A DNA stretch of 64,000 bases from the NCBI GenBank assembly GCA_011032825.1, contig JAADJZ010000005.1, forward strand, positions 1,369,001-1,433,000, read 5' to 3'. This DNA comes from Massariosphaeria phaeospora (taxonomy: Eukaryota > Ascomycota > Dothideomycetes > Pleosporales). The translations under genes and the position numbers were made by a program. Below are positions 19,819 through 32,845 of the stretch, piece after piece (within the stretch, counting starts at the first letter, position 1; every line of letters starts with the position of its first letter). Below the pieces are notes generated by a model that was not told where the DNA came from, searched no databases, and worked only from the letters and a program-made list of their open reading frames with translations.

Positions 19819-22234
19819 GCGGTTTGATTGATTATGAATTTTCACTAAATTAGTCGATATATATACTATAATTGCTATTGCAGGTGAGGTTGACTGTAGA
19901 CAACGCTATAACTTCACCTCAGTAAGCAATATGACTTATTAGGGTGCTATGAGCGTTTGAGGATTGGTGGCTTGTGGTAAAACTCTGCGATGACGTGTTT
20001 TCACTCACGAGGTACAATACAAGAGATGTTCTACTAATTTATTTTCTACGTTTATACATCATCTCATTTATCGCGGCAATAGCCTTCACATCCAATGAAA
20101 AGACATGATAATGAGACTACTAGCTTTTGGTAGTCCTTTGACGTCTACTAGATAGTCACCTGACCCGCACATCTACTCAGTTTTCCAAGGTCGGGACAGG
20201 TTTTTCTCAAGCCGGCCCCGGGAGATCCAAATCATCATCTTCCGGCCGTTCCGGCCAATACACTCTTGTTTTTACCCCCTCCACGATTGCTATCAGCCGT
20301 GTTCTGGACTGATTACTCCAAACTTTTGCGACGATCTTTTTACGCTCAACGACAGGAGGATCGCAAATCCTTTCTTTCTAGTCATTGCGCAGCTTGTCCA
20401 ATGTGCGATGAACAAGACATAGAGCTGCCTCATCATCAATAGCTACTCGCATCGTTTCTCTGTTCATAATTATCTCCAAACCTAATGGAGATAACTTGCT
20501 GTTGCGAAGCGGTGTGTAGCTGTAGTCAACGACCCAGACACACCGTGGTGGAGGTATATCGGGTTGGTTACCGGCCGCTTTTGTTCGGTAGCGGCGCATG
20601 TCGAGGTGGAAAATAACGGCGACATGAATACAGAGGGAGAGAATACCCTTTATAACTCTGTCAACTGTTCGATCGTAAAAACCATGTTTTCAACGCAAAA
20701 TGTTACAGTTCCCTTGTGTTCTAATGCTGATCAACGGTAATGATCACGGGAAGCAGCTCAGGAGATCGGAATATCACCCTTATACAAGCTAACAAGCTCT
20801 CCTGATATGGCTTTCGTCATTCACTGGGTCAGATGGCTACTTGGCTTCATCTTTGCATCTGTTTGTTATCCGGATCATAGAGTCACGAGGCTGTGGTGAC
20901 CTTCCATACTGGTTTGGAGTATCTCACGTGCTCTTAAATACTTGGCACAAAGTTGACACGCCGTAAATCTAGCAATCGCAAAGAAGCATCATGTGTGTCG
21001 ACCCCCATGAACAAATATCTCGCCTATGAATATACGACAGCCCTTCTTCCTCACTTCCCTTTCACAATCCGTTCACCCTTGATTTTCGAGGTATGTCTGC
21101 TCTCGAGCCCGCATCGAAGATGTCACACGTCTACTCTATGGCCTTTCATACCACGGATAACGGAAGTCCTGTGGTACACGATCTCGGCGCTGCGCTCACG
21201 CAAGAAATTGCAATCTCCATATTCCGCGAACTCGCAACTCAACTGCATGAGCTTAAGGGCTGGATCGCGCAAGAGGATCCGTACGACTAACCTTATAGCT
21301 ACGGTATTGAACTTTATAGGTCCAAAGATCCGAGTTCAAGTAAAATTTTGCGTGGTCATATAGGCTACCTTCGCGCTATGCGGCTTGAGGTCAAGACGGA
21401 GGCTTGTATTAAAGATGCGGAGAAATGTCTTGAGTTTTCTATTAGCAAGAAAAACTCTGATTTTGGGCGTTACACCGCTCCTGTGAAGAAGTGAAAGGTT
21501 ATGCAAAAGAAGAGAACTGAGTTGTTATGGAGCTGTGAAGGGATGAGCTAGACCGAATCAGAATAGGTCGAATATGTCACTTCTTACCGTAGTATTCTGC
21601 CGTGACTCGACATGGACTTGCCGCTGCTAAAAGTCCCATTGCATCCGGTGTAAGGTTTCCACGGACAGGACCCCGAGAAGAACTCAAGCAATTGGTCTGC
21701 ATCCGGACCTGTTGCCGCATTCGCTGACCGGCCTGACTGGTTCTGCCCATTTGTGTCTTGCGGGTAATCATTCACCCTACAGGATATATTATGTGATCAT
21801 GTCACTTTATTTCACGGAAGACAAACTGTGTCTACCATCGAAGATGACCCCTTGGAAGACGGCACTTACAAGGTGCCCTGTACTTACGCTGCGAGTGGGC
21901 TCGTAAAATGTGGAAAGCTGCACCAAACTTGTCGCGCTGCCGGCATGAATTGCAAACACCGCGACATAAAGTCACTAAAGATCGCCAAGCCACACCCCTC
22001 CACTTCCTCATTCGCAAGCGACTCCGCCGACTCGCGAACATGTTCGCCGTCCGAGTCGTACACAGATTCGTCGTCTGAGTTGTCACTAGACTCGCAAACA
22101 AACTCGCTCTCAAAATCTTACATCGTCGTCAAGGTTGTCGTAGCTGCCGGGTTTTTGCTTGATACCTCTGTGTTCAGCGTCGTCCACTATCGTCTCATCG
22201 GCGAGATCATTGATCAGTGCGAGACGATTGACGG
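19819..22234. other. AT-richer gene-poor stretch
   Basis: Only weak candidates: a 73-codon minus ORF (20599-20378), a 65-codon plus ORF (21093-21290) that looks protein-like but has no recognised domain, a 63-codon minus ORF (21775-21584) preceded by a possible acceptor, and a Ser-rich 154-codon plus ORF (21828-22292) with several Cys near its N-terminus. None has enough support to call a gene. Confidence 0.4.
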
Positions 22235-22450
22235 GGCGGAGTGGTCCAGCGTTGTGTGTGTGGGATTGCTCGACTTTGAGCGGGCGGAATAGTCCAGCGT
22301 TGCGTGTACGGGACTGTTCGACTTTGAACGGGCGGCTTAGTCCAGCGTTGAGTGGGCGGAGTAGTCCAGCGTTGCATGGGGGAGGGTGTTCAGTCTTGAC
22401 TAGGCGGAGTGATCCATCGTTGCGTGGTGGGGACTGCTCAGCCTTGAGTA
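22235..22450. repeat. 48-bp minisatellite, about 4.5 units
   Basis: GGCGGA(G/A)T-GTCCAGCGTTG blocks start at 22235, 22283, 22331, 22355 and 22403: spacing 48, 48, 24 and 48 bp, so one half unit. It is open on the plus strand within an ORF at 22159-22497 encoding a 16-residue repeat of the type LSGRSSPALRGGDCST, with RR and KR pairs. Confidence 0.85.
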
Positions 22451-22925
22451 AGAGAGACTGTTGTCTAATGTCCGGTCAGCTTCAGAAAGACCGATAGCAA
22501 CCTGGGTTCGTCAAGCAAACTAATCCTGTGTCATTCACTAGGATGTTTCTTCTAGGATAGTGACTTCTTGCAGATTCATATGAGTTTTCATACTCGCTGG
22601 CATCTGTACGAAGAAGATTAGTCCAGCCGCAAAGGCAATCTTGGCCAAAATCGAGATCGAAATAGGTGAGTATGGGTTTCGTGTTCCGACGCTTCGCTAA
22701 CTACACTTCTACTGCAGGTTAATTCTGATATTATGGATACCTGTGTAATGTGCAACCTTCCGAAGTCCTTAGAGGCGATGAGCCAAGGCAGATAGGTTGA
22801 TATCATCTTGACCATCTGACTTTATGAATTAGACTAAAGGAATAACTTGCTACGTGCAATAAAAGCCTACGCCATGCGGCTTGGAAACAATTATATCATG
22901 CTCTGAATCCGAGGTCAAGCCTTCT

Positions 22926-23478
22926 TCAAATGTTGCACTTGCTCGCATCGACTTGGATATACTGAGCCTCGATGCGGCCAAGCTGCTCCGCTTGATTGTT
23001 GGTCAAGGCATCCATAGCCTGTTTTGCAAGATTGAAGCCGTTGATGGTTTGATCGATGGCCAGCACGTAGATAGTCTGATTGTTGTACGTAACCGAGTAG
23101 CAGGTTCCACACTGCAAGGGAATAATATTAGCGAATACATCGCGCGGAAGGGATACGAGGCCGAGTATTTACCATTGGGCTGTTCCATGCGGGAATTCCT
23201 TGGTATCCGCCAATGTAAGGGTACGTCGGAATGTCTTCTAGGGTCTGCCATCCGTATTTCGTCATGAGGCCGTTTACGCCATTAGAACATGCCAGTGCTG
23301 AGAGTGAGCGCTCGGGTAGGTCATAGCCGGGGTCATATGAAACTGCTCCTGAGGTTAGCAGCATTCGCGAAGAAGAGCTCCCTCGAAGAAGGGCTTCCTT
23401 ATAGTGCGTACCAGAGATGGCGGAGGCAAGGCTGGAAAAGCCGATCGCGGTGGCTGACAAAACACTGGAGAACTTCAT
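22926..23478 (-). CDS. Cerato-platanin family secreted protein
   Basis: Small secreted fungal protein with an expansin-like double-psi beta-barrel; family members bind chitin oligomers and can trigger plant defence. Exons 23478-23412, 23348-23173 and 23111-22926 give 142 aa; phases agree. Signal peptide [22 protein letters not shown], then the hallmark [47 protein letters not shown] and a terminal VDASKC. All four conserved cysteines are present. The start at 23478 rather than the upstream ATG is chosen because it begins the signal peptide. Confidence 0.95.
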
Positions 23479-25053
23479 GTGTGTGTTTTGTGAGGTGGAT
23501 AGCTGGTGAACGACGTGAGACTTGTTGGAATAAGAGCTCAAATGTTGTTGGACATGGAGGTAGGTGATTCTGCGTTGAGGAATGAAAGAGTTCTCCTAAC
23601 AGCAGGCCTTCTTATAGTCGTACTCTAAATGCGCCCTTGCTCGAATCTAGGGGGTGCAAACCCGTCATCGCGCTTGCGCTGTAGATGAGGCAACGATGAG
23701 CACCAGCGGGCGTGGTCCAAGTCTATCCAATGTTACGGTGTCAGGGCCTGAAGGACAAACCGGTGCAAGTGGCGATGAAAAAGTGGCTCTCGCATGGTCT
23801 TTGGTATAAATGAGCTCATAGTACCAGCAAACACGAAGAACTCGTGATCAAGGTCGGAGTATTTTAGGATCGGTGTCATGGGAGTGGGTGGCACAGACGA
23901 GAACATCTTCCGAGGCTGACGGCTGGTTACATTAGGTTAGCTGTGTCAGGCAGTGTGCGACGGCGATCGATAAAGACCGCAGTATCGGGCCAACTCCAAT
24001 GGAACGGTATGGTGGTAGTCTAGCGACCAACGGTGTGGCAAACTTTCTTCAATACGGACGAGGACCGGTGTAAAGACTTATCGCGCAGCTGAATGGATGC
24101 CGGGGAGGATGTTTGCTGATCAGGCAGCGAGCATAGCCCTGTGAACTGCCGAAGGTATCAATGTTATAGGTACTTTAAAAGCACAGCCCCTCGTCAGCTT
24201 GGCGTCAATATTATAACAATATCTGGACAGCTACGGAGTATTGGTAGGCCTAAACGACCCAGAAGAGATGGTCATCTGATAGATACCCATTCATGGGTAC
24301 GTGGCACATACTGCTGGGACCGCGGTTGATTCCGCAGAGAGAGCGACATGTCTGGGACGTAATGTATTTCTTGAAGGCCTCGAGAAAGGCACCTGTACAC
24401 TGTTCTTATTGTCGTGACTAGCAGGAATCGTAACGGGCCATAAATATGAGTTTGCAGTGAGGGGTCGGGTGAGGAGTTGCAAGGGGACCACCTCGGCTGG
24501 CTAAAAGGGAGAGAATGGTCCGTGCACTTTTGCTCTAGCTTCAATGGAACTAGCGTGAGTATCGGTCACGTCTCAGCTCCAGTCAGCGAAGTTTCAACTC
24601 CTTTATAACGACACCACAAACCCGTGAGGAACCACCTTGCCCAACCGTTTCGTTCGCCTTGGCCCTCAAACATTTACGCCCAGAGATCACGCGCTCTACC
24701 CTACGATCGGGACCAGGAGTGGCTGACCGCAGGCGCCCATCAGGACACCTCCAATCATCGCCCACTTCATCGCTAGCCGCGTGTTTCCCTAGCCTACCCT
24801 GGCCTGTTTCCGCGACAGCTGAAGTCTCGAAGTTGTCCCGCCATTTCCAGCTCGGTCTGAGCTATCAAACTTGGTACTACTCCGTGGCAGCACCCCGGCG
24901 GCAACGTACGACGACACCCTTATAAAACAAGCTCAAATTCCCTCGACTGTAGGAGGTCTTTGTTCAGGCCGGTCCAACAATTACATTCTCGTACCAATTT
25001 CACGCTACTTATTCTCGATTTTTTATACCCCGAACGAGCTAGTCTCATCAGTC
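23479..25053. other. Intergenic, no supported gene
   Basis: 1.57 kb containing promoters of the cerato-platanin (minus) and cupredoxin (plus) genes. Random short ORFs only. Confidence 0.5.
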
Positions 25054-25697
25054 ATGCGTTTCTCCACCGTTCTCGCTGCTACCGCCTTTGCGGCCTTTAC
25101 ATATGCGGAGGAGCATGTCGTAAAGGTCGGCGCCAACGGCCTCAAATTCGAGCCCAGCACCATCACGGCCGCAGAGGGCGACCACGTCATCTTCGAATTT
25201 TACGCAAAGAACCATTCCGTTGCCCAGGGTGCTTTCAACTCGCCTTGCAAACCGAGCGATGGCGGTTTCTGGTCAGGCTTCGTTCCTGCTTCAGGCACTA
25301 CACCTAATGAGACGACTTTTATGTACACTGTGGCGAACGCTAGTGCCCCTATCTGGGTGTACTGCACGCAAGGGTCGCATTGTCAAAGCGGAATGGTCGC
25401 TGCAATCAACGCACCGTGAGTCGCTCCGCTTAAGCCACATCCTACTCGGGAGCTAACATAAGTTGTAGTTCCACAGGAAACACGCTTGAGAAATACATCA
25501 ATGGCTCAAGCCTGGCCACGGAGAATCTATCGCCCACCTCAGCCGCCGGGGAAGGTGGCATGTTGATGCAAGGCACATCGCACTCCGGCACTCCTTCAGG
25601 CTCTGCAACTCCGGGAGCGAGTGGCGCGGCATCGACCTTGAACAACGGCATGGCATTTACTGGTCTGATGAGCATGTTCGCTTTCCTCATGATGTAA
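25054..25697 (+). CDS. GPI-anchored extracellular cupredoxin
   Basis: Cupredoxin-fold surface protein of the fungal extracellular Ser-rich type. Exons 25054-25415 and 25469-25697 give 196 aa. Signal peptide MRFSTVLAATAFAAFTYA, then one cupredoxin domain (about residues 20-125) with KVGANGLKFEPSTI, the His ligand in KNHSVAQG, a SPC Cys, and the C-terminal YCTQGSHCQSGM segment supplying Cys/His/Met ligands. A Ser/Thr/Gly linker and a hydrophobic tail (GMAFTGLMSMFAFLMM) form a GPI-attachment signal. Function beyond copper binding is unknown. Confidence 0.92.
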
Positions 25698-26299
25698 GCT
25701 CTGATGGACAAGAAGAACAGAACGAGGTGATAAGCCCTTGGGGTTGGTGGCCAGAGTGGAAGACGGGAGGATGGTCCCGGGATTGGCGGCCTCTGGATCA
25801 CATCTCTTTAGTGTCTTCTCTCCTTCTTGACATCTAGAGTTTGTTGATACCAACAACTATGAACGATTAGTTCTGGGATGCTCCAACGGACAAATTGGAG
25901 AGTCTCAATACAGCATACTCTTTGATGACAGCTACTGGCTCGTGAGAGATGTGCACAACTTTCCAAAAATAAACAAATCATATTCAAACCTCCGATCTTC
26001 AGGCTGCACACGGAACCGTCGGGTCCATCTTTCAAACATCGGAGTGTGAGGGTCCAATACCAGGCTTACGCGTCTACATGCTATGATTCTTGCGATGTTT
26101 CACATGCAATGCACACATCCGTTAAAGTAACACGCAAAGTACAGTGAGTTGGAGGAACTTGTAGTATGAGCTATCGGGGGAGAGTTCTGACCCGCACTCA
26201 GCGCTATACTTATGGTTATTATTCTAGCAAGGAACTACGAGCTACCCTATCCCTTGGGTTTGGTGTGCACAATATGTAGAGGATCCCTAGCATACTTCG
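25698..26299. other. Convergent intergenic region
   Basis: Between the cupredoxin and the convergent permease gene; no supported gene. Confidence 0.5.
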
Positions 26300-28957
26300 C
26301 TACCCCGCTTGCCCTGGCGCTACCGCCGGCACCTTTTCCACAACCACAAAACTCCACACCTCTCTCCAAAACCCCCGTTCCATCCGCGGAGGCCGCCTTC
26401 TCAGCACATCAAGCACATGCTCCCGCTGCTCTCGCCTCGCATCCTCAGCTTCCAGCGCCAACACTATCTCCGGATCCAATTCTTCCGTTTCCGCAGCGTG
26501 CGACGACTGTCGTGGCCGACCGATATCCTCGCGCATTATCGAGCTCTGTCTGCGATCTCTGCCGAGTACGTCCAGTTCGATAGGCGGCGGTCCGTGCTGC
26601 GACGCGCTCGAGTCGGAGGATTTACGTGAGTAGAGCCGCGGGTTCTCGCCTTCCATGGCGGCTAGGTCGTCGAGGACGTAGTCGCTTGGCCTGAGGTCTC
26701 GGACATCTACGCGGACTGAGAGGGGGTGGATGTATTTGTAGGTGAGATAAAAGCCTGCGAATAGTAGAGGCTGGCCAGAAAATTAGCCGCTGCGTGAAAA
26801 AAGCTGGGGACGGAAATGGACGAACCCCGATGTATGCGCCGAAAACATCAAACGTTAGAGAGACGGTTTGCTTTAAGTTGTCCGTGGACGTCAGACTGCC
26901 CCTTGCAGCCAGAATATATATGGGCGGGATGCCGGACCATATGATTACGAACACGCAGCCGACGATACCAATATAAGCAGGGAGTGGCTGCCAGCGTGAT
27001 TTGAACAGCTTTTTTATATACAATCTGTCATCGCGACTAAGTATCTTGCGTTTGTCGAGCCGGTCGAGCCTATACAAGGTGTAAGTAATGAGCAATACTT
27101 GGTGTAAAATTTGAACTTACCCTGCTTTGAAATTGAGGAAGGTCACACAGAGGCAGATGTAGACACAGGCCACAGACCCAGTATAGAACTCGGAAAGTGT
27201 GATACGGGGCTGCCGGATGAGACAGCTTGTTAGTACGATGGGAATTTGAATGGCAAAGATATACGGACCTGTGAATGCGCATTCTTACTTAGGCCTGCCA
27301 AGGATAGAAATCCTAACACCGAGCAGAGTGCGATGGCTGCCAGTGGTGTATGTCCATTATTGGTGCGACCAAAAGTATCGGCCAGCTTCCTCGAGAGATA
27401 TGTTTGCGCCAGCATGAAAACGCTCCTGGATGCTACGTAGATGGCAGTGTTTCTAAAACGTCAGCTATGATGCGACGAGTTACGAGGCAACTACGGGAAG
27501 AGTTTAATACGTACGCTGCGGTGTATGCTGAGATAATAAAGAAAACATTGAGAACCCTCGGCAAGGCATGGAGAGACGAAGATTGAGCGGCTATGACGAA
27601 CGGAGACAGCGACAAGTCCCCTGTTCCTCTTGCCCACATCTTGTAGAGATGTGGGTCGGCGTAGTTGACATTCGCTCCGCCTGCCATCATAACAAACGGA
27701 TAGAGAGAGAGCGGTATGACATAGACGAAAGACATCGATATGGGAATATCTCTCCAAGGTTCTTTCGCCTCACCAGCTGTCATGGCAACCATTTCCCCAC
27801 CCATGCAGGAGAACATAGCCAAGCTCACAGCAGTTCTAGTATGCCGGTTCTTAGCGGAATATCAATTAGGCAGACACAGAAGAGCTTACAAAAACGCGAA
27901 CAGTCGCCCTCCAGGTCCCGCGACACCGAACTGTGTATCAGAAACACCAGTACTGAAGAGACGCGGTTCATTCGTGCTATCAAAACCGATAGGCTTCCAA
28001 CCTGGAGGAAAGGCGTGTGATGTATAGTCTAGAAATAGACTTAGCGAAGATAATGTGGAGAGTATCATTGTGTATATTCGTAAAATTCGCGAGCCGCTCG
28101 AATAGACGGTGTAGTGAGTGATAATTGTTTCAACTTACTGCTTCGAAAGGATGTTTGTCTAGGTCCGCCACCTAGATTAAAAAGGTCAGCCATGATCTAC
28201 GGATCTTCAACTATAGATAGGCCTCCGAACCTCCGGCATTGATGACAACCGCCATAACACAAACTAAGACAAACAGGCTCAACTTGAACCACATGACGAC
28301 CTGCTGATCTTCAGTACGAGTAGGGATATCCATGGCGAGCTTTTGACGTACGCGTTCAATCTTTCCATATAGCCTCACCCCCAAGCAGTGACTGAATGTT
28401 GTCAAAGCTATTAATGACACATTGATCCCTACTTCAATACCAGTACTGTGTCGGACAGGATCGGTTTTCAGTAATGCTGTTAGTTCCGCAGATTGAGCAG
28501 TCAGGGTGGCCATGGAACAGATGTTTGCTAGCCTGTATGCCCGTTAGTCTTAACTAGCGTCAACTAAAGGATCCTTACGAATAAGACGCTGCGACTGCGA
28601 AACCAAAAGCTGGATCCAGGAAATTATGCGGCAGATCGATCAAGGACCCTGTCAAAGGCCTGGCCGAAACCATTTCGGTCATACTGTAGAGCACACAAGC
28701 TGATATGCCACCCGCGATAACATAGCTAATAGCAGCTCCAAGCGATCCAGTCGTAGAAATCAGTGAGCTTGAGGTCACAAAGATGCCTGCGCCGACGCAT
28801 CCTGATATTCCAATACCTAACGCATTTGTTGTGAGTATGTTACATGTCTAGAAGTAGGCTACGTACCGGCCAGCTGCGGACGACTCAAAATGCGGTCCAA
28901 GTGCTCGAAGTGAGAGACATAGTAAGGGCTTCGATCCAAAGGCCGTTTATCAGACAT
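26300..28957 (-). CDS. Amino-acid permease (APC superfamily, fungal AAP/YAT type)
   Basis: Plasma-membrane amino-acid/proton symporter. Ten exons in agreeing phase: 28957-28867, 28816-28579, 28532-28231, 28171-28139, 28028-27890, 27835-27515, 27425-27269, 27209-27121, 27069-26826 and 26770-26300, giving 694 aa. TM1 carries the family signature GIGISGCVGAGIFVTSSSL. Other marks: TEMVSARPLTGSLIDLP, the MGGEMVAMTAGEAKEPWRDIP block of TM6-7, SAYTAASVFMLAQTYLSRKLA, and the late-TM YLTYKYIHPLS. The hydrophilic C-terminal tail (about 130 residues, acidic then Arg-rich) is longer than usual. Substrate cannot be assigned. Intron density is high for this family. Confidence 0.93.
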
Positions 28958-29676
28958 TATACTGCGGATAAGGATGTGTTTTTGGACGAAGCAAGATGGC
29001 GGGCGAGTTGCTCTTATCGTTCATAGAGTGTACCCCAGGTTCGTTGAGTCTGCCTTGTAAGTCTTGGCATAATGTGTGGGGAAGTACAGAACCCTTTTAC
29101 AATAAAGAGGGGTGGTGGCTTAGAGCTTTGAATGTGCGGGAACTGGTTTGTCTGTTCGGAATCCTCCGCCCCAGTCCGAAGTGGCTAGCTGCGATGATCA
29201 CGAATGCACGCCACGGGCTGCGGTCGACAACCACTAGCGGAAAGACCAGTGATATAATAGGCCGAGAGCGAACGCATGGTTTTGAAGAGAAAGGCTGAAC
29301 GCGTGCGTTGCCTCTACAAGTGCGGAGGTGGTGCATCGATTCCAGCCTGACCTTCGCTGATTGGTCCATGCGGGAGGCGTCTCGTTGGGCGGAGTTCGCT
29401 TGCCTCACTTATCTGGTTGAAACGGTGCAGCCTAACAGATAAGACGCTCGTAGAGCTTTCAGGTGGCTGGAAGCATGTAGGCTTCAGCTGGGGCTTAGCG
29501 ATTTTGTGTTAGTCCAAAAACAGCCGGTTTTGGAGCTAAGAAGGAAGTGTGCGGGGCGTCAGACTGACAGTTGTTCTTCCCTTTTACATGAGCCGTTCAC
29601 GCCCAAAGACCATAGACCATCTTCTTTTTATTTCTCCACTCTTGACCACAAACCTGGTCCGCGAATGTCATGAAGC
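28958..29676. other. Divergent intergenic region
   Basis: Promoter region of the permease (minus) and of the WD40-like gene (plus). No gene seen. Confidence 0.45.
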
Positions 29677-31093
29677 ATGTTTCGAGCAGAGTCCATTCCT
29701 GGATCGCCGAGAGAGCGACGATCTACAACGGGTGAACACATTAGAACCTGGGGAGCCTCGCTGTATTCGACGTCATCAGCCGAGCTGGAGCAACCCGGCT
29801 GGCGGAAGTTGTCGCGCGACTGTTGTGTATCCACATCCATCTCTTCGTCTGGGTGGCTGGCCCTGGCAACCCCGGTGGAGGTACGACTCTATCCAGCGGA
29901 CCATCGCAATCGGAAGATCAAACTCGATATCACCATCAAACCTAAGCTGCGATCCAAAGAAGAGATAAGATCAGTCAGCTTGTCTGAAGATCTTCTCACA
30001 CTCGTTACCCACCGTCGTCTCATCGTGTACGAGTATAGGGTGCCGGGGCGTGTGGAGGAGTATCTGGTACATGACAGGTTATTTGATCAGCGTCAAGATT
30101 ATGGCTTGAACCCCACCGTAACAGATGGTCGAAAGGGCCGAAAGCACAAGGCGTCTAGGACGCATGACCAGGATGAGACCTGGATACCAAAGTCTGTTTC
30201 AGTCATACAAATCGGCTCGACGTCTGCGTTGATCGCCGTTGGAGGCGAAGGTGTGAATGGTGTGAAGCTTTATCGTTATTCGTACCATACTGGCTGGAAC
30301 CCCCAAGGCGACCCATGCAACCTGAAGTGCCTACGCAACAACGGCTCCGTTCGGCTCGTCGGCTTCTCACCGTGTCGCTATAATCGCGCAAATAGATTTA
30401 TGGTATTCGGCGTGACAACAAGTAATCGAGTCCATTGTTGGGATATGCGTACACGACCGTCGGGCAGCCTGTCGATTGAGTCAGATTGGGATATTGATTG
30501 TACCGCCAGAACAAACGAGCCCGTAAGCAACATCTCCCGAATTGGATGTGCCTAACGTTACTAATCTGTCGCAGCCGCACCGAGGAGAAATAACATCAGC
30601 CTCGATATTCCTATCGCCTGCAAGCAGACCGTACATATTCTGTACGGTAAATCAGAAGAATGGTTCACAATTGCTTCGCTCCTTTGTTGCACCAATAGCT
30701 TTTGGCCAGTCTAGCGAAGAATCTCGATGGCAGACTTTGGAGTCCGTCATGGACAGAGAGGTTCTTTCGGGGGCTGCGACCGCGAATGGACTGTTTCTCG
30801 TAGCAGTAGAGGCCGGAAAGCTGAAGCTCCTTACTCTCCAAGGCGTCTATGGAGGGTTAACGTGTCTTGCGAGAACCCAAGATGCGCCCTTATCGTTAGC
30901 AGGTCTGGCAATATCTGTTAAAGTAGAAGAGATTGAGGAAGACATCAAAGTGACAGCTATCGATGGCCGGGGGAAGATAGTCTTCGCGACATTCCGGGTC
31001 AAAGGCATGCCAGCACCAGAAGCGCCGCCAGTTGAAATACCTCCGGTCTTCGAAGCCGGAAGCCCAGACATAGGAGAACTTGCCAGCTCTTGA
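29677..31093 (+). CDS. Hypothetical protein, WD40/beta-propeller-like
   Basis: Exons 29677-30522 and 30575-31093 give 454 aa. No precise family recognised. The sequence alternates short beta-strand-like segments with propeller-like phrases such as GWLALATPVEVRLY, SVSLSEDLLTLVTHRRLIVYEY, ALIAVGGEGVNGVKLYRY, VRLVGFSPC, MVFGVTTSNRVHCWDMRT and GEITSASIFLSPASRPYIFC. These are spaced as in WD40-like proteins, though canonical GH..WD pairs are sparse. No signal peptide or TM; probably cytosolic or nuclear scaffold. Confidence 0.75.
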
Positions 31094-32845
31094 TTTCTCT
31101 ATTGCACATTCAATACAAAGCACAAAGGCCTCAGTGACTCGAATCCGCGGTGACCGCCTTGGCGGCGTGAGCGGTACGATGCAGGCAATGAAACGCTGCC
31201 ATGCAAGAAGAGCGAGCTTCCTCTGATGCGGTCTGAGTGGTGTTGAACGATAGAAGGGACGTGAAGGCGCGCGCGGACGGATTATTGCATGGCGCCAGTG
31301 GTTGGTGTCGGGTCGATGACGTCATGGACCCACCAAAGAAAGCACGACCGAGACACCACCAGCATCGCCAGCATCGCCAGCATCACGTATTGCGATCTCG
31401 AATCAACGAGAAACAATTTCGGCAGGACTGATTTCGACTGCTAGAGGACTGTTAAGTACGATGCGGTCTGCCAGCTTCCATCGCGCCCTCTGTGTTTCCA
31501 TCCTTTATCTTCGCCAGAACCTCGCTCTACTCCTTCGCTTGTAACTACCCAGTATGCTAGATGCAAACGATTTTGTATCTACCGGCTGCTCAAAAAACGT
31601 ACATTATCCAAAGGTTTGCCTACAGTATATCGTTGCCGGCAAAATATTTGGCCAGGGGTCACCATCAATGCGCGGAGTCAACATTCGACTCAGGGTTTGC
31701 CTCAAACGTTGAAATCAACATAAAAATCACTAGATGACGTGACAGTAGTATTTGTAATATATTCGACGTTGGAGTATTGAATCAACTAACCGATGAGTCG
31801 AGTGACAAGTCACAATTCACACATCTTGGACAACTATTGCCAGCAAGTCAAGCGCAACCAAGTGAAGCAAGTCAACCTGCGAAGGATCGCATGGAACAAC
31901 TCGTCAAGCTCTTGTCCAAGGCGAAGGAAAACAAGCGGCCGACTAAACGAGAAAGCGAGACTATGACTATGCTCGTATGGGAGCACGCTGTCCTGACAGC
32001 GGTGAGTAAGTAGTTCGGCATGTCTGTAATTGAGGTGCAGTGCTGACGAGTAGTATAGATGAACTGTACGACGTGTACAAGCAGGAAGCTGCATTCTTCG
32101 AAGCCGTTTCCGAAAAGGTCGGGGATAGGCGCTATACGATACGCTTCACTGCAAAGCTACTACACGGCGAGAAAATCGCTGGCCAGGATCATCAGAGATT
32201 GGGTAAGCCCTTAGAGAGCCACCGACAGGCTTTCGACGCACTGAGTGGCTTGGTCCGTAAGACGAGGGGAGTCTCTGGAGCCGCACAAGAATAGCCAGCC
32301 AAACCCGGACTGCCTGCAGCGTTCACTGTCACTACCCAGCTAGATTCAATTCAATTTCTTTACCTCGATCTTGCTCTTTCCCGACACAAATTGTTTCCTC
32401 CCGCTGACATTGCGTATATTGTTGAGGGGGTGAGTGAATCATTTTCAATCGGCGACGAGGTGAAACCGTTGAGTCAACATTCGAGCCAATATCTGAGTCA
32501 CCATTACAGTCAACGACCGAGTCGACGCTCGAGTCACCATTACAGTCACCATCCGAGTCGACGCTCCAGTCAACATTTACCCTTCGAGTCACCGTTATAG
32601 TCAACTTCTTCGGACTCCCATGCTAGCCGTGTACGAACCATGCAAATCCGAGTACGAGCAATGCAGATCTGTGGAGAGTAGAGACGTGTAAAGATTTAGT
32701 CCAAGCGAACGTCGAAGAAGAACTATGCTCATCGGGTATCATATCTACGTATGCATCGAACGCTCAAAACGCCTTGATCCGCCGGCCTCATCGCTATGCA
32801 TATCGAAAAAATTCAATGGAACCCCACCCTGAAAGACGTCTCTCT
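31094..32845. other. Gap with one weak hypothetical gene and a short-repeat patch
   Basis: Two plus-strand ORFs (31777-32013 and 32040-32294) have protein-like, Lys/Glu-rich content (MEQLVKLLSKAKENKRPTKR; SIDELYDVYKQEAAFFEAV) and could be one small gene with an intron, but no splice pair joins them in frame. Left of 31777 nothing is supported. Confidence 0.3.
32470..32605. repeat. Degenerate GAGTCA(C/A)CATT short repeats
   Basis: About ten imperfect 12-bp units in 18- to 36-bp higher-order spacing. On the minus strand they read as a Ser/Asp/Gly/Asn repeat (SVDSDGDCNGDS). No surrounding gene model supports translation. Confidence 0.6.
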
